A stretch of 64,000 bases of DNA from DATEKX01 sp963726785 (GCA_963726785.1 CAVSDJ010000005.1:62001-126000); one strand, 5' to 3'. Positions 19,244-31,072 are shown, counted from the first letter of the stretch. A program made the numbers and translations. Notes: a model not told the origin generated them from the sequence alone.

Positions 19244-19416
19244 TGTTTTAGAAAGAAGCTCCGTAGGAGCAACCTGTCTATAGTTAAAGCAGGCTGAATA
19301 TTTACTGTAGCTCCGTAGGAGCAACCTCTGAATCAAAAGGTCGCTCCTACGGAGCTACGAATCAATTGCTTAATCATTACTATAGACAGGTCGTCCCTAA
19401 CGGGACTTCTAAAAAC
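19244..19416. repeat. Palindromic repeat family 1, copy C (intergenic)
   Basis: The ends (TGTTTTAGAAAGAAGCTCCG and CTAAAAAC) and the central TAGCTCCGTAGGAGC palindrome match copies A and B. The spacers differ, and the total length is the same as copy A measured between ends (173 bases). It lies between the DUF1552 stop and the esterase start, in no reading frame of either gene. Confidence 0.8.
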
Positions 19417-19428
19417 TGAATGCTGTTC

Positions 19429-20771
<1,343 letters not shown>

Positions 20772-20775
<4 letters not shown>

Positions 20776-23261
20776 GTCTTTGAATTTCCTCTGCGCATTT
20801 GAAACGGCAAGCTCTTGACAATTTCCAGCACGAGGCTGGAAAAGCGATAATTTTCGGCAGCCACTCGGCTGGCAATCTTCTTCACAGCGGGCTTGTCATA
20901 TCGCTCAAGTCCACGCCCCAGAGCGTATGTGAGCAACTTTTCGGTTAACCCTTCGGTGAACGCGGAACGGTCGGCTCGCAATATGGCTTTTAATTCCTGC
21001 GGCCCATTGAATGATCTACCGTCGGGCAATGTGCCGGAAGCGTCTATCGGAAATTTCCCATCCTGCGTGCGCCACGCTCCCGTGGCGTCAAAGTTTTCCA
21101 ACCCAAAGCCCAGCGGGTCCATTCGCGCATGACAAGAAGCGCAGGTTGCGTTCTTCCTGTGCTGCTCCAACTGCTCTCGCATCGAAGCAGACTGGCCTAT
21201 CTTAGCTTCGTCGAGGTTGGGCACATCAGGTGGCGGCGGAGGCGGCGGCGAGTTCAGGAAGTTCTCAAGAATCCATTTTCCGCGCAGAACGGGCGAGGTG
21301 CGGGTTGCATAAGACGAAACAGTTAATACGCTTGCCTGTGTTAATACGCCGCCGCGCTCTGTGCCTGTCAAATCAACTTTCCGAAATTCCGGCCCGGTGA
21401 CACCGGGTATCTTGTAAAACTGCGCGAGCCGCTCATTCAAGAACGTATAGTTTCCATCAAGAAAATCGAGAATGCTCAAATCCTGGCGCACGATGTTCTC
21501 AAAGAACAATTCCGTCTCGCGGCGCATAGACCTGAGAAAGTATTCATCGAATTCCGGGAAACGCTCCCGGTCTGGTTTTACGGATTCGAGTTTGCGTAAT
21601 TCAAGCCACTGACCGCCGAAGCTTTCAACCAGCGCACGCGATTTAGAATCTTTCAACATGCGCTGCACCTGAGCAGCCATCACTTCGGGCTTTTTCAATG
21701 TGCCCTGATCGGCGCAGCGCAGCAACTCCTCATCCGGCATGCTGCTCCAGAGGAAAAAGGAGAGTCGCGAAGCCAGTTCATGCTCGGCGATGTGATGCGC
21801 TGCATCGGCGCTTGCTGCAGGTAGTCCCTTCTCGATGCGAAACAGGAAATGCGGCGAAACTAACATGGCCTGCAATGCCAGAACGATTCCTTCTTCAAAA
21901 GTGTCGCCTTGACGGCGAGCCATATTAATCAAGCTCACGAGTTGATTGACTTCCTGCTGAGTGACGGGACGACGATATGCGCGGTGAGCAAGGTCGGTCA
22001 CGATCTTGCGTTCGCATCCAGCCTTGTGATGACCGTCGAAATGCCCGCACGTGTAGACGCTCTTCAGACTCGCAGCCGAAGGCCCCTTTGCCTGATCGTA
22101 AGGGCCGCCTACCTCAAGCGAACTGATGCGAGCGTCGTTAGCCATCACCCTTTCCGCTCGACGGGCGTCGAATTCCTTTTTGAGTTCCGCGATTTTTTCA
22201 GCCGGTAGGTAAGGCGGCGGCTTGAATTCCGGCGGCGGCGGTATGGGCCGCTTTGACGGGTTAGGCCCTTTGTAATCAGGCGGCAACCCATCGTACAAAT
22301 GCAGGATAGAAACCGCAATCCAGTGATCGCCTGCTGTGATTCTTGTGCGGAAATCTCGCGCCATGCCCCAGAGTTCCTGCCTGTCCAAAGCGAATGAGGC
22401 TACGCCTGCGGGGTCGAAATCAATTACCTTAACTTGCTTGCCATCTATCCACAGGCAAAGTTGAAGCGGCTCTGAGCCGGGCGGTCGAACGCCGCCCAGG
22501 AAGGCGCGAATGCTATACTCGCCTTCTACCGGAAAACGGTGCGTCGTGTGAACCGAGTTGGGCAGGCTCAATCCTGTCGCGTCATAATCGGATAAAGGAA
22601 TGAGGCGGGAAATGATCTTCCTTCCCATTGTCCGCCCGCGAGCGAGCGTAGGCTTCAATAGCTCAGGGCCGAAGACGGCTGCTCGCGCCACTTTCTCTGC
22701 CGCCGCCAGGTACTTTTCCATAAGCACAGGCGATAGCGAAAGCACATCGCCAATATTGTCAAATCCGTAACCTGAATCGTCTTGCGGAAAATCATCGGCT
22801 GGTCTGAGGTCTACGCCGAGCAGGTCTCGCACAGTGTTATTGTATTCGGTGCGGTTCAGGCGGCGAGCAGTTACGCGACCGGGGTCAGGTTTTGCGGATT
22901 GATCGCTGCGCTCAAGTTCGCTTTCAATCAGGCGACAGACATGCTCGACTTCGCCCCGTTCGGGGCGCGGCCTGCCCTTAGGCGGCATCTCTCCCGCGCG
23001 CAATTTGTGCAAGACCTTTTCCCACCTGTCTCTGTCTTCGATCATCGAAGCTTGCGTCTTGTACGCTACGAGATCGAGTTCTCCCGACTTAAGACTTGCG
23101 TTATGACACACGTAACAGTTGGTCGCTAAGAAAGGCTGAATGGTTTTACTGAATGCGTCCGTGTTTTCAGTCTTCTGTGCTTGACGCGCTGGCGGCGCAA
23201 TGGCCAGGCCTATCGGCAAAGCTAATATGATCAGCAACCGTGCCAGATTCTTCCTACTCAT
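20772..23261 (-). CDS. Planctomycete-type cytochrome c with DUF1587/1592/1588/1585 domains
   Basis: I choose ATG 23261 because GGAAAAG sits 5 bases upstream and the product then starts MSRKN plus a signal peptide. A start at 23279 adds six residues. A first c-type haem site CYVCH is at residues 49-53 in a planctomycete cytochrome domain. Then DUF1587 (RVTARRLNRTEYNNTVRDLL), a DUF1595/1592 region (ELASRLSFFLWSSMPDEELL), DUF1588 (GVLTQASVLTVSSYATRTSP) with a second haem-like CASCH motif near 705, and a DUF1585 tail. The order and length (829 residues) are typical. It is translationally coupled to the DUF1552 gene. The pair is exported. The precise redox reaction is not established for the family. 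Confidence 0.88.
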
Positions 23262-23386
23262 ACGTTCTTTTCCAGTCAACTGAAAAGCAAAGTATCAAGC
23301 AGCCTTATTATACGGACTAAGCCCAATGCATGAAACAGCCGGACAGCAAAGAATCTGAATAAATAGAGGTTTAGAATTTAGAACCT

Positions 23387-23508
23387 ATTCACCGCAGAGA
23401 CGCAGAGGACGCGGAGGGGGCGCAGAGTAATAATAAAATCTCTGCGTAATCTCTGCGTCCGCCGCGTGCGAAGCACATCATCGGCCATCCTGCGTCTCTG
23501 CGGTGAAT
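23387..23508. repeat. Palindromic repeat family 4, copy 2, with asymmetric insertion
   Basis: The left arm ATTCACCGCAGAGACGCAGA and the right end TCTGCGGTGAAT define the same element as 17333-17432. The right arm carries an extra block of about 30 bases beginning GCCGCGTGCGAAGCAC that has no partner in the left arm. A very similar block occurs in the remnant at 56004-56085, so the insertion predates dispersal. Confidence 0.75.
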
Positions 23509-23549
23509 GCTCTCCGCAATTGCCATTCTACGATTATTTAGTTATAAAG

Positions 23550-25238
23550 ATGAACGTTTCTAAGGCGAGCAGAAAAGCGGGGAATCAAATGGAAGTAATC
23601 AAACAATCTAAAGTGTATGACATTGTTGTCATTGGGTCTGGTGCATCGGGCGGGATGGCCGCATGGAATCTCACACGCAAAGGAATAAAGGTATTATTGC
23701 TGGACGCGGGCCAGCGTTTTAAGAAATCTGATTTCTGGATACACATGTTCCCCTACGATTATCGCGAGCGAATCAGCAAGGGCGAGCGCCCTCCAACATT
23801 CTTTTTGAACACTAAAGAGCAGCCTTATATAAGTTCCCCGGACCGGCCTTTCGACCTTGTTCGCGTATGGGGGATAGGCGGCAAGACGAATGCGTGGGGG
23901 AGAGTAAGCCTCAGGTATTCCGATCTTGATTTCAAATCCGCCGACCGAGACGGCTGGGAAATTCCGTGGCCCATAAACTATAAAGATATCGCTCCGTACT
24001 ACGACAAGGTAGATCAACTTATAGGCGTCAACGGCGGCACGGACGATTCCGACGTGCTTCCGGGCAGTAAGTATCACCTGCCTCCTCCAAACCTGCGATG
24101 CGGAGAGGTGTTGCTAAAGAAAGCGGCAGGGCGGTTAAACATCCCCATAGTTAACGGAAGACGAGCAGTGCTGACACGCAATCACAACGGATTTGCCAAG
24201 TGCCATTATTGCGGACGCTGCGGAGACGGGTGTGACACTTCAAGTTTTTTCAACGCGGCAGATTATCTGATTGATCCGGCGTCAAAGACCGGCAAACTTG
24301 AGATAAGAAACAATGCCGTTGTTGCGCGCATACTTGTTGATAAGAATGGAAAAGCAAACGGCGTTCAATACTTTGACAGGTACAGCAAGCAAGAATATCA
24401 GGTGCGCGCAAGAGTGGTTGTTCTCGGAGCATCATGTATAGATTCAACAAGGATACTGCTGAACTCAAAATCAGACATCTTCCCGAACGGAATTGGAAAC
24501 AGTTCGGGCGTTATCGGCAAGTATCTCTGCGAACAGGTGCGAATTAACGTCAAAGCATTTTTGCCTGAGTTGTACGGGCGACCGACTACCAATGATGATG
24601 GGATCGGAGGAGAACACATCTACCTCCCCAGATTCAACCATCGAGGCGCAAAGCGAGATTACCTGCGCGGTTTCGGAATACAATTCTGGGGATCAGGTTG
24701 CGTAAATCCCGGCGCGAGCCATTTCGCAAACCAGATAGATGGATTCGGCTCTGAGTTTAAGAAAAACGTCAGGCGTCGTTACCCCGCATGGGTCGAGTTG
24801 CATCCATTTGGCGAAACATTACCGCGAGCCGAAAACTATGTGACAACCGAGGGAACTCCACAAGATCAGTATGGCGTTCCGCTGGCTAAGATCTCTTATT
24901 CTACCGGCGACAATGAAAGCAAAATGGTTTCAGAAATGTATGACACGGTAGAGATGATATTAAAAGAAGCTAAAGCCGAAATGTTTGAATTTGAAAGAGG
25001 GAAAACCGACAAGAACGGGTCCGCTATTCATGAGCACGGCACATGCCGAATGGGAGATGATCCGAAAAGGTCTGCCTTAAATAAATTCAACCAGATGCAC
25101 GAAGTCAAAAACCTCTACGTTGTGGACGGTAGCGCTTTTGCGACTGCGTCCGAGAAGAATCCAACGCTGACTATCCTGGCTTTGGCATGGAGGGCCACGG
25201 ATTATCTGTCTGATGAGATGCACAAGGGCAATATATAA
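23550..25238 (+). CDS. GMC-type FAD-dependent oxidoreductase with Cys cluster
   Basis: ATG 23550 is used; ATG 23589 (GCGGGGA before it) is an equally good start and would still leave the FAD motif 16 residues in. The product has the ADP-binding GSGASGG near residue 29. It also has an unusual CHYCGRCGDGC cluster near 217 and the GMC C-terminal active-site block EHGTCRMG near 495 with the final NPTLTILALA. GMC enzymes oxidise alcohols or sugars with FAD. Forms with the Cys-rich block resemble gluconate/sorbitol-type dehydrogenases and related oxidoreductases that pass electrons to cytochromes. No signal peptide is visible. Its closest neighbour, the cytochrome at 20772, is divergent across repeat copy 2 of family 4. 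Substrate unknown. Confidence 0.85.
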   Translation: MNVSKASRKAGNQMEVIKQSKVYDIVVIGSGASGGMAAWNLTRKGIKVLLLDAGQRFKKSDFWIHMFPYDYRERISKGERPPTFFLNTKEQPYISSPDRPFDLVRVWGIGGKTNAWGRVSLRYSDLDFKSADRDGWEIPWPINYKDIAPYYDKVDQLIGVNGGTDDSDVLPGSKYHLPPPNLRCGEVLLKKAAGRLNIPIVNGRRAVLTRNHNGFAKCHYCGRCGDGCDTSSFFNAADYLIDPASKTGKLEIRNNAVVARILVDKNGKANGVQYFDRYSKQEYQVRARVVVLGASCIDSTRILLNSKSDIFPNGIGNSSGVIGKYLCEQVRINVKAFLPELYGRPTTNDDGIGGEHIYLPRFNHRGAKRDYLRGFGIQFWGSGCVNPGASHFANQIDGFGSEFKKNVRRRYPAWVELHPFGETLPRAENYVTTEGTPQDQYGVPLAKISYSTGDNESKMVSEMYDTVEMILKEAKAEMFEFERGKTDKNGSAIHEHGTCRMGDDPKRSALNKFNQMHEVKNLYVVDGSAFATASEKNPTLTILALAWRATDYLSDEMHKGNI

Positions 25239-25567
25239 AGAGATGGCTTTGGAACGACAGCCAATCGCTCAGTCATCTCCATCTAAATCTCGCCGCGTCT
25301 TCAACGACGTTGAACCGAATTACCTCTTGTGGTATATATCGCCTGCCTTCAGGGATCGAGATTGATGCGTTGTTAAATCAGTTCTATGTTGCGCCCGGTC
25401 ACATCGGTCGTTAGGCATGCCAGCAGCCTGTACTGCCTGGAGCTTTCAAGGACAAGCCTTTTCTGTTGAGTTGGCTCTGTCCCCCTAACGACAAAATGGG
25501 TGTTAACGCTTGGAACTTACCATGCGAGCTTCTTTTACCTCTGAATAATTGGGAGGAAACCATATCT
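25239..25567. other. Intergenic region upstream of the patatin gene
   Basis: I see no gene, repeat or strong hairpin in these 329 bases apart from GGGAGG at 25551-25556, which serves the next gene. The promoter of the patatin gene should be here. Confidence 0.3.
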
Positions 25568-28552
25568 ATGGCCGCGATGGATGATAAAACCAGCAAGATG
25601 ATCACGCTTGCCAATCAAGTTATTTCTGGAAAACTTACCTTGTCGTTTAGTGAATTGCAGGCATTGGCAGAGGATCTAAAACAAGAGGGACAGAAGAATC
25701 TAGCGCAAAACATCAGCTCGCGAGCCGATGAAATCAGACAAGCTGATAAGGATAAAGCCGTCAAGATTCTCAGCCAGGAAGGGTCAACTCCCGCAGAGAT
25801 GCTGGAGCTGGCGAAGAAACTTGCAGGGTACAAAGAATTAGGCTATGCGCGACGGCTGTTGGATCGCGCGCGCAATGAATCAAACAAAACTCAACAGGCC
25901 AACATATACCTTGAGCTTTTCCAAAAGGGCGCAGTCTATACTTACAAAGACCCTGATCTTCCTTTGGCCTGGCGGCTCGACCGCGCCCTGGAAATACTAA
26001 AAGCTGCTGAAGACCTTTCGACCACGCGAAACCAGGAAACGCTTGGCATAGCCGGTGCCATCTACAAGCGTAAGTGGGAAGCAGACGGACAGCGTCATAA
26101 CCTTGAACGATCTTTGCTCTACTATCTGAAAGGTTATTCGCAAGGCGCTCCGAAAGGAGAGCGTGAAAACATACTCGGATATCTTCAGAAAACTCGGAGG
26201 GCAAAACTGAGGGCTGATGAGGGCAGAGGTTATACGGGAATCAATGCCGCCTTTATACTCGATCTGCTCGCCCGGGAAGAAGAGGAAGAGGCGAGGAAGG
26301 CAAACCTCACTTCCGAAATCTCTAACAGAAGACGCGAGGATGCACGGCAAATCAGGAAAGAGATCATCAGATCAGTCCCTCCTCTAATCAAGCAGTATAC
26401 ATGGCTTGAAAAAGAATGGTGGTTTTATGCAACGGTCGGCGAGGCATTCTTCGCATTAGGCCGCTACAAGCTGGCTCTCGAATGGCTGGTGAACAAGCCC
26501 AGAGCCGCAAACTTGCTGGTTCCGGAATGGGAATATGAATCTACTGCGCGGCAGCTTACAAGACTCGCGCTTCTAAAGCATGAACCGAATATTTCAGAAG
26601 AAAAGTTTGAGCAGACAAGAACCGGGCAAGCCTTGAAAACTCTTTTGAAAGACGACGACAAGAAAGTCCGTAGCGCCTTTCGTGGCAAATTCGGTCTGGC
26701 CCTATCTGGCGGCGGCTTCCGTGCTTCCCTCTATCATATTGGTGTGCTGGCGAAGCTGGCCGAACTGGACGTGCTGCGCCACGTCGAGGCGTTATCGTGC
26801 GTATCGGGAGGCTCAATTGTCGGGGCTTATTACTATCTCGAACTCCGCAAGCTTCTTCAGAGCAAAAACGATGATGATATCTTGACTCAAGATTACATTG
26901 ATATCGTCAAGCAGATTGAAGAACACTTTCTTGAAGGCGTTCAAAGGAATATCCGCACCAGGGTTCTGGCCGAGTTTACAACCAACTTGAAAATGGTCTT
27001 CTGGCCCGGCTACTCGCGCACCAGACGTGTTGGTGAGCTATACGAACGCGAGTTGTTCTCGCGCATTAATGACGGAGAAGGCAAATTCGAAGGGCCGCGA
27101 TGGCTGCCTACCTTGCTGGCGAGGCCATTGGGCTTTAAGAGGGAAGATCGCTATATCACTAAGCTTTATATCCACCCGTTTATCCGCACGGGCGAATTGG
27201 ATAAAGACTTCTATCCAAAGAATCATAACTGGAAGCGTAATAATAAGGTGCCGATCATGATTCTCAACGCCACCAGCTTAAACACAGGTCATGTGTGGCA
27301 GTTTACGGCTTCTTACATGGGTGAGCCGCCCGCCCCTATCAACAACAAAGTGGACAGCAACTACAGGCTCCGGCGAATGTACTATAATTCCGCTCCTGAC
27401 AGGTATAAGGATTTCCGACTCGGCTACGCAGTCGCGGCTTCCTCCGGCGTGCCGGGCCTGTTCGAGCCGCTGATACTTGACCGCATGTATCCGGACAAAA
27501 GCACAGGACTCAACGAAGACGTCAGCGTAAGACTGGTGGATGGCGGCGTTTATGACAACCAGGGCATTGCAAGTCTAATTGAACAGGATTGCACCGTTTT
27601 GTTGGTGAGCGATGCCAGCGGTCAGATGGACCCCGAAAGCCTGCCGAGTAGTAAAGCGATTAGTGTACTCTGGCGCTCCAACAATATTTCGATGGCGCGC
27701 GTTCGCGAAATTCAATACAACGACGCGGTTGCGCGCAGAGGCGCATCCCTGCTTCAAGGACTGATGTTCATTCATCTAAAACAGGAACTCACGGGAAAGG
27801 CTATACCCTGGAAGGATTGCCCCGACGACCTCAAGGTATCAGAGTTTGAGCGCGGAAAGCTGCATCAGAATGGCAGAACGAGCTACGGAATCTCGACCGA
27901 TATTCAGCAGCAACTCGCGGCTGTGAGAACTGACCTGGACTCGTTCAGCGAAGCAGAGGCCTACGCATTGATGGCAAGCGGTTATCGCATGACCGGTGTA
28001 CAGTTTGAAGGAGATGAAAAGTGTGTTGACGGGTTTACTAAGAAAGTCTCAGGGCAGTGGAAATTCCTTGAGATAAATAATGACCTCGCGGGCCAGGGAA
28101 AGCGTAAGCAACATCTGGAGAAGCTGCTTAAAGCCAGCAGCAGCCTGGGCTTCAAGGTCTGGCGGCAATGGTTCCCTCTTATAATCCTCAAATGGATATT
28201 GCTGTTCGCGGCTGTGTCATTAATTAGCTGGGCGTTTTACCATTGGCGAGATGCAAGTATTTTTCTCGGGATAAATGTTGAATGGATACAGAAGCATCTC
28301 ACAATTGGAAAGATAGGGCTGGCCATTCTTTCGATGATCGGATTAGTGATTTTGAGAATCCTGCTCTCCGCCATTTTCGGTAAAACGCCGGGCAAACATA
28401 TCGTCAGAATGATCCGCTGGCGCGATGCGCTAAAAAAAATCGCCATCGGAGTTGTAATGTGTCTTTTCGGATGGCTTGCGGCCAGAGTCCATCTGCATGT
28501 TTTTGATAAATTATACCTGCGGCATGGGAAGCTCAAGCGTTTCCCAAAATGA
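25568..28552 (+). CDS. Large patatin-like phospholipase with N-terminal TPR/TRAFs-binding-like region and C-terminal membrane helices
   Basis: ATG 25568 has GGGAGG 11 bases upstream; ATG 25577 is an alternative. The 994-residue product has no signal peptide. Residues 1-350 are helical and resemble the DUF4071/TRAFs-binding TPR-like region (YTGINAAFILDLLAREEEEE). The patatin domain follows: oxyanion loop SGGGFR near 380, nucleophile in LSCVSGGS near 412, and the Asp of DGGVYDNQG near 657. The residue two before the serine is Cys, as in a known patatin subgroup. Three hydrophobic segments near 867-893, 915-937 and 957-974 anchor the C-terminus in the membrane. The expected reaction is acyl-ester hydrolysis of phospholipids at the inner membrane. 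Flanking genes give no functional clue. Confidence 0.82.
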   Translation: MAAMDDKTSKMITLANQVISGKLTLSFSELQALAEDLKQEGQKNLAQNISSRADEIRQADKDKAVKILSQEGSTPAEMLELAKKLAGYKELGYARRLLDRARNESNKTQQANIYLELFQKGAVYTYKDPDLPLAWRLDRALEILKAAEDLSTTRNQETLGIAGAIYKRKWEADGQRHNLERSLLYYLKGYSQGAPKGERENILGYLQKTRRAKLRADEGRGYTGINAAFILDLLAREEEEEARKANLTSEISNRRREDARQIRKEIIRSVPPLIKQYTWLEKEWWFYATVGEAFFALGRYKLALEWLVNKPRAANLLVPEWEYESTARQLTRLALLKHEPNISEEKFEQTRTGQALKTLLKDDDKKVRSAFRGKFGLALSGGGFRASLYHIGVLAKLAELDVLRHVEALSCVSGGSIVGAYYYLELRKLLQSKNDDDILTQDYIDIVKQIEEHFLEGVQRNIRTRVLAEFTTNLKMVFWPGYSRTRRVGELYERELFSRINDGEGKFEGPRWLPTLLARPLGFKREDRYITKLYIHPFIRTGELDKDFYPKNHNWKRNNKVPIMILNATSLNTGHVWQFTASYMGEPPAPINNKVDSNYRLRRMYYNSAPDRYKDFRLGYAVAASSGVPGLFEPLILDRMYPDKSTGLNEDVSVRLVDGGVYDNQGIASLIEQDCTVLLVSDASGQMDPESLPSSKAISVLWRSNNISMARVREIQYNDAVARRGASLLQGLMFIHLKQELTGKAIPWKDCPDDLKVSEFERGKLHQNGRTSYGISTDIQQQLAAVRTDLDSFSEAEAYALMASGYRMTGVQFEGDEKCVDGFTKKVSGQWKFLEINNDLAGQGKRKQHLEKLLKASSSLGFKVWRQWFPLIILKWILLFAAVSLISWAFYHWRDASIFLGINVEWIQKHLTIGKIGLAILSMIGLVILRILLSAIFGKTPGKHIVRMIRWRDALKKIAIGVVMCLFGWLAARVHLHVFDKLYLRHGKLKRFPK

Positions 28553-28608
28553 ACCTCGATAACAGCCTTGAGCCGCGCTTTCAAACAGCATTAGCAGGCG
28601 AGCCATGT

Positions 28609-29595
28609 TCACACCGCCTGCTGTAACGCCCGAATACGTTTCATAGCGCGCACCGCAGAATTGAAGGCTGTTATTATTGAACCGCCTGCCTTGCCTACGA
28701 CCAGGTCTCCGAGCAGATAAAGTCCCTCCACATTCGTCGCTCCGGCTTCATCGAATATCGGCCCCTCATCGTTAAAGGCTATGCCCAACATCTTAAGGAA
28801 ATTCGTCGGCGTACTGCCGCCCAGAGCATAGATGACGCGATCAAAAATGCGCGGTTCATAATGTTCTTCTTTGAATATAACTCGCGGGCGACTATCCTTA
28901 TCCTCCAACTGTTCGATGTTGGAGCTTCGCAGTATTTCAACTTCTTTATTCTCTTCCATTGCAAAGAGAGCAATGCGGTTCTGCTCATTCAATCTTGTGA
29001 ATTCCGACTGCCGGTATGAAAGAGTAACGCGATTGCCCTGCATGTATAGATACTGGGCATACTCTGCGGCTGTATCACCTCCGCCTACGACAAGCACATT
29101 CTCCTGTTCAATCACCTGCGAAGTCATATCGAAAAGTAATCTCTCCTTCAGAGAGAGTGGAAAGCGATACTCCTTCGGCTTGTTCGGGCGACCGAATATG
29201 CCTATGGCGACAGCCAGAACTTTGGTCTCGTATGATCCAATTGAGGATTCAATACGAAACCGCATGCCGGACTGGTTTTCGATCTGATGCGCGGCATAAA
29301 CCTCTGCGCCGTATTGAATAGTAATCTCGTAGCCCTCGATGACTTCATCAAAAAAATCGATAGTCTCTGATTTCGTCATATCGGTTATGCAAAGCAGCCC
29401 TTCGCATTGCGGCTCGAATCCTTTGTAATTGGCCGTAGTGAGCTTCTGCTCAGGGTAGAGTTGCCTGATTGCCCAATTATGAGTTGCGCCCTTTTCCAGA
29501 ATGAGCGTTCGAGACGGATCAATGCCTGAAGCGCGAGCTTCTGCCGCAAGAGCGATTCCGCCGGGGCCTGCGCCAATTATGATCAGGTCATACAT
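28609..29595 (-). CDS. YpdA-like FAD/NAD(P)-dependent oxidoreductase
   Basis: ATG 29595 starts MYDLIIIGAGPGG, a GxGxxG dinucleotide fold for FAD at residues 8-13. A second GGGDTAAEY at 171-179 binds NAD(P)H. The protein is 328 residues long, ends with GDLVVGKAGGSIITAFNSA and lacks the redox CxxC of thioredoxin reductase. This pattern fits the YpdA family, which in Bacillus reduces bacillithiol disulfide; whether that thiol exists here is unknown. It is soluble and monocistronic, convergent with the patatin gene. Confidence 0.78.
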   Translation of the reverse strand: MYDLIIIGAGPGGIALAAEARASGIDPSRTLILEKGATHNWAIRQLYPEQKLTTANYKGFEPQCEGLLCITDMTKSETIDFFDEVIEGYEITIQYGAEVYAAHQIENQSGMRFRIESSIGSYETKVLAVAIGIFGRPNKPKEYRFPLSLKERLLFDMTSQVIEQENVLVVGGGDTAAEYAQYLYMQGNRVTLSYRQSEFTRLNEQNRIALFAMEENKEVEILRSSNIEQLEDKDSRPRVIFKEEHYEPRIFDRVIYALGGSTPTNFLKMLGIAFNDEGPIFDEAGATNVEGLYLLGDLVVGKAGGSIITAFNSAVRAMKRIRALQQAV

Positions 29596-29732
29596 ACTCT
29601 GCTCAAGATACACCAGATAAGATTCGGATGTCTAAGCCAGTCATGGCCCTTTGAGCAGTATTCGATTAATCGGCTGTTTAACCGGATGAGAGCCAGAGCG
29701 ATTTGCGAATGAATGTAGGGGATGCGTCAGTT

Positions 29733-29782
29733 ACAGTACCGCGAGCGGGTAGTCTCACAACGCGACCCGCTCGCGGTACTGT
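29733..29782. repeat. Perfect 18-bp stem palindrome (family 3)
   Basis: ACAGTACCGCGAGCGGGT and its exact complement flank a 14-base loop in the 298-base gap between the YpdA-like gene and the small zinc-ribbon ORF. It starts about 140 bases beyond the 5' end of the minus gene, so it is not a terminator of that gene. It looks like a dispersed palindromic element; I see no second copy in this window. Confidence 0.7.
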
Positions 29783-29911
29783 GCAGTATACCCAATTGCA
29801 ATTTGCTCTAAGGCCGAGGCGCAATGGTTTCTTAATATCTTTCACACCAACCCTGTTTCGCAGCCATACATCGTAATTATTCAGAACGAGTAAGACGGGC
29901 TAGGGTATATC

Positions 29912-30100
29912 ATGACAGGACCTTATGAAGTCAGTGACTATCAACTGAAGAAAGTTGGCGTCACACTTCTCAGCGCAAACCCATTGACGCTGAAATGCTG
30001 CAAATGTGAAGCGATATGGCATGTCGCATCAAAGGGGCTGAGGCTGCCAAAGGGTTACTGGAAGTGCCCGAAAGGTTGTAACACGGCGAAAGATACGTGA
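29912..30100 (+). CDS. Small zinc-ribbon-like protein
   Basis: A 62-residue ORF starting at ATG 29912 contains CCKC near residues 29-32 and CPKGC near 52-56, which could coordinate one zinc ion. It is basic and has no signal peptide or membrane segment. Ribosome-site support is weak. The Cys spacing argues that it is real; function is unknown. It lies 93 bases before the start of the dienelactone hydrolase gene on the same strand. Confidence 0.5.
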   Translation: MTGPYEVSDYQLKKVGVTLLSANPLTLKCCKCEAIWHVASKGLRLPKGYWKCPKGCNTAKDT

Positions 30101-30193
30101 GGCGGATTGTTCTCATCAGCGGGTTTTGCATATAACAAAGATTGTGCTATAAACCGAGCCGACTTGCTAAGATCAGTTGATGAGTATGGTTCA

Positions 30194-31072
30194 ATGACGG
30201 ACGAAAAGAAAGATCAGGAACGTAATGACGAATCGCCTGGCGACCTGTCACGCCGGGTCTTCGTTGCCTTAACCCTGGCCGCCGGTCTTGGCGCTGCTAC
30301 TGCTTCGGCGTCGGGCAAAGAACTTCAAGTCATCGAGAATAACGTCGAGGTCAAAACGCCGGACGGCATCTGCGACGCGGTCTTCATTCACCCACCGAAA
30401 GGCTCTCATCCCGGAGTGCTGATTTGGCCGGATTCGCTGGGCTTGCGTCCGGTGATACGCGACCTCGGCAAACGCATCGCTGCCGAAGGGTATTCGGTGC
30501 TCGTGCCGAATCATCTCTACCGTGCTGCCAAGGCTCCCGTGTTCGACGAGTCGTTCAACTATCAGAATCCAGCCGACAGGGAGAAGTATCAGCGAATTGT
30601 TGCGCCTTTCTTCGCGCCTGGCGCGGCAGAGAGAGACGCTGTCGCTTACATAGCGTTCCTGGACGCGCAACGGCAGGTGAACAAAAAGAAAAAGATCGGG
30701 ACGCACGGTTATTGCCTGGGCGGGGCTTACGTTATAAAGACCGCTGCGGCGTTGCCCGACCGTGTGGGTGCCGGAGTTTCGTTCCACGGCGGCTTTCTGG
30801 TCACAGACAAGCCAAACAGCCCACACCTGCTCGCGCCGAAGATCAAGGCGCGCCTGTATTTTGCAATCGCGTCGGATGACGACAAGCGCGAGCCTGATGT
30901 GAAGAATAAGCTCAAAGAGGCATTCGCGGCGGCGAAGGTTTTTGCGGAGATCGAAGTCTATCCAAACGCACTGCACGGCTGGTGCGTGCCCGATAGCCGT
31001 GCCGCTGACAACAAGGCAGACGCTGAACGCGCATGGGGCAAGCTCGTAGCTCTATATAAGGCAGCGTTGTGA
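30194..31072 (+). CDS. Tat-exported dienelactone hydrolase family protein
   Basis: I start at ATG 30194 (MTDEKKDQ); the longer reading from 30107 has no better ribosome site. Near residue 20 is a twin-arginine motif (SRRVFVALTLAAG), so the protein is probably exported folded. The rest is an alpha/beta hydrolase of the dienelactone hydrolase family: nucleophile Cys174 in HGYCLGG, acid in ASDDDKREP near 235, and His in ALHGWC near 264. Family members hydrolyse lactones or esters such as carboxymethylenebutenolide. A 292-residue length is normal. The actual substrate is not known. Confidence 0.82.
   Translation: MTDEKKDQERNDESPGDLSRRVFVALTLAAGLGAATASASGKELQVIENNVEVKTPDGICDAVFIHPPKGSHPGVLIWPDSLGLRPVIRDLGKRIAAEGYSVLVPNHLYRAAKAPVFDESFNYQNPADREKYQRIVAPFFAPGAAERDAVAYIAFLDAQRQVNKKKKIGTHGYCLGGAYVIKTAAALPDRVGAGVSFHGGFLVTDKPNSPHLLAPKIKARLYFAIASDDDKREPDVKNKLKEAFAAAKVFAEIEVYPNALHGWCVPDSRAADNKADAERAWGKLVALYKAAL

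Noticed and set aside
19100..19336. Minus-strand ORF spanning repeat copy C, as a third repeat-encoded N-terminus
   Set aside because: It is not in frame with the esterase gene, whose own ATG 19224 begins a normal signal peptide.
11609..19416. CRISPR-like or transposon interpretation of repeat family 1
   Set aside because: The three copies are far apart, not an array with spacers, and none contains a transposase or RNA-guided nuclease gene.
28593..28622. Terminator between the patatin and YpdA-like genes (AGCAGGCG/CGCCTGCT)
   Set aside because: Only an 8-bp stem with a 14-base loop, partly inside the coding end of the minus gene and without a T-run; too weak to list.
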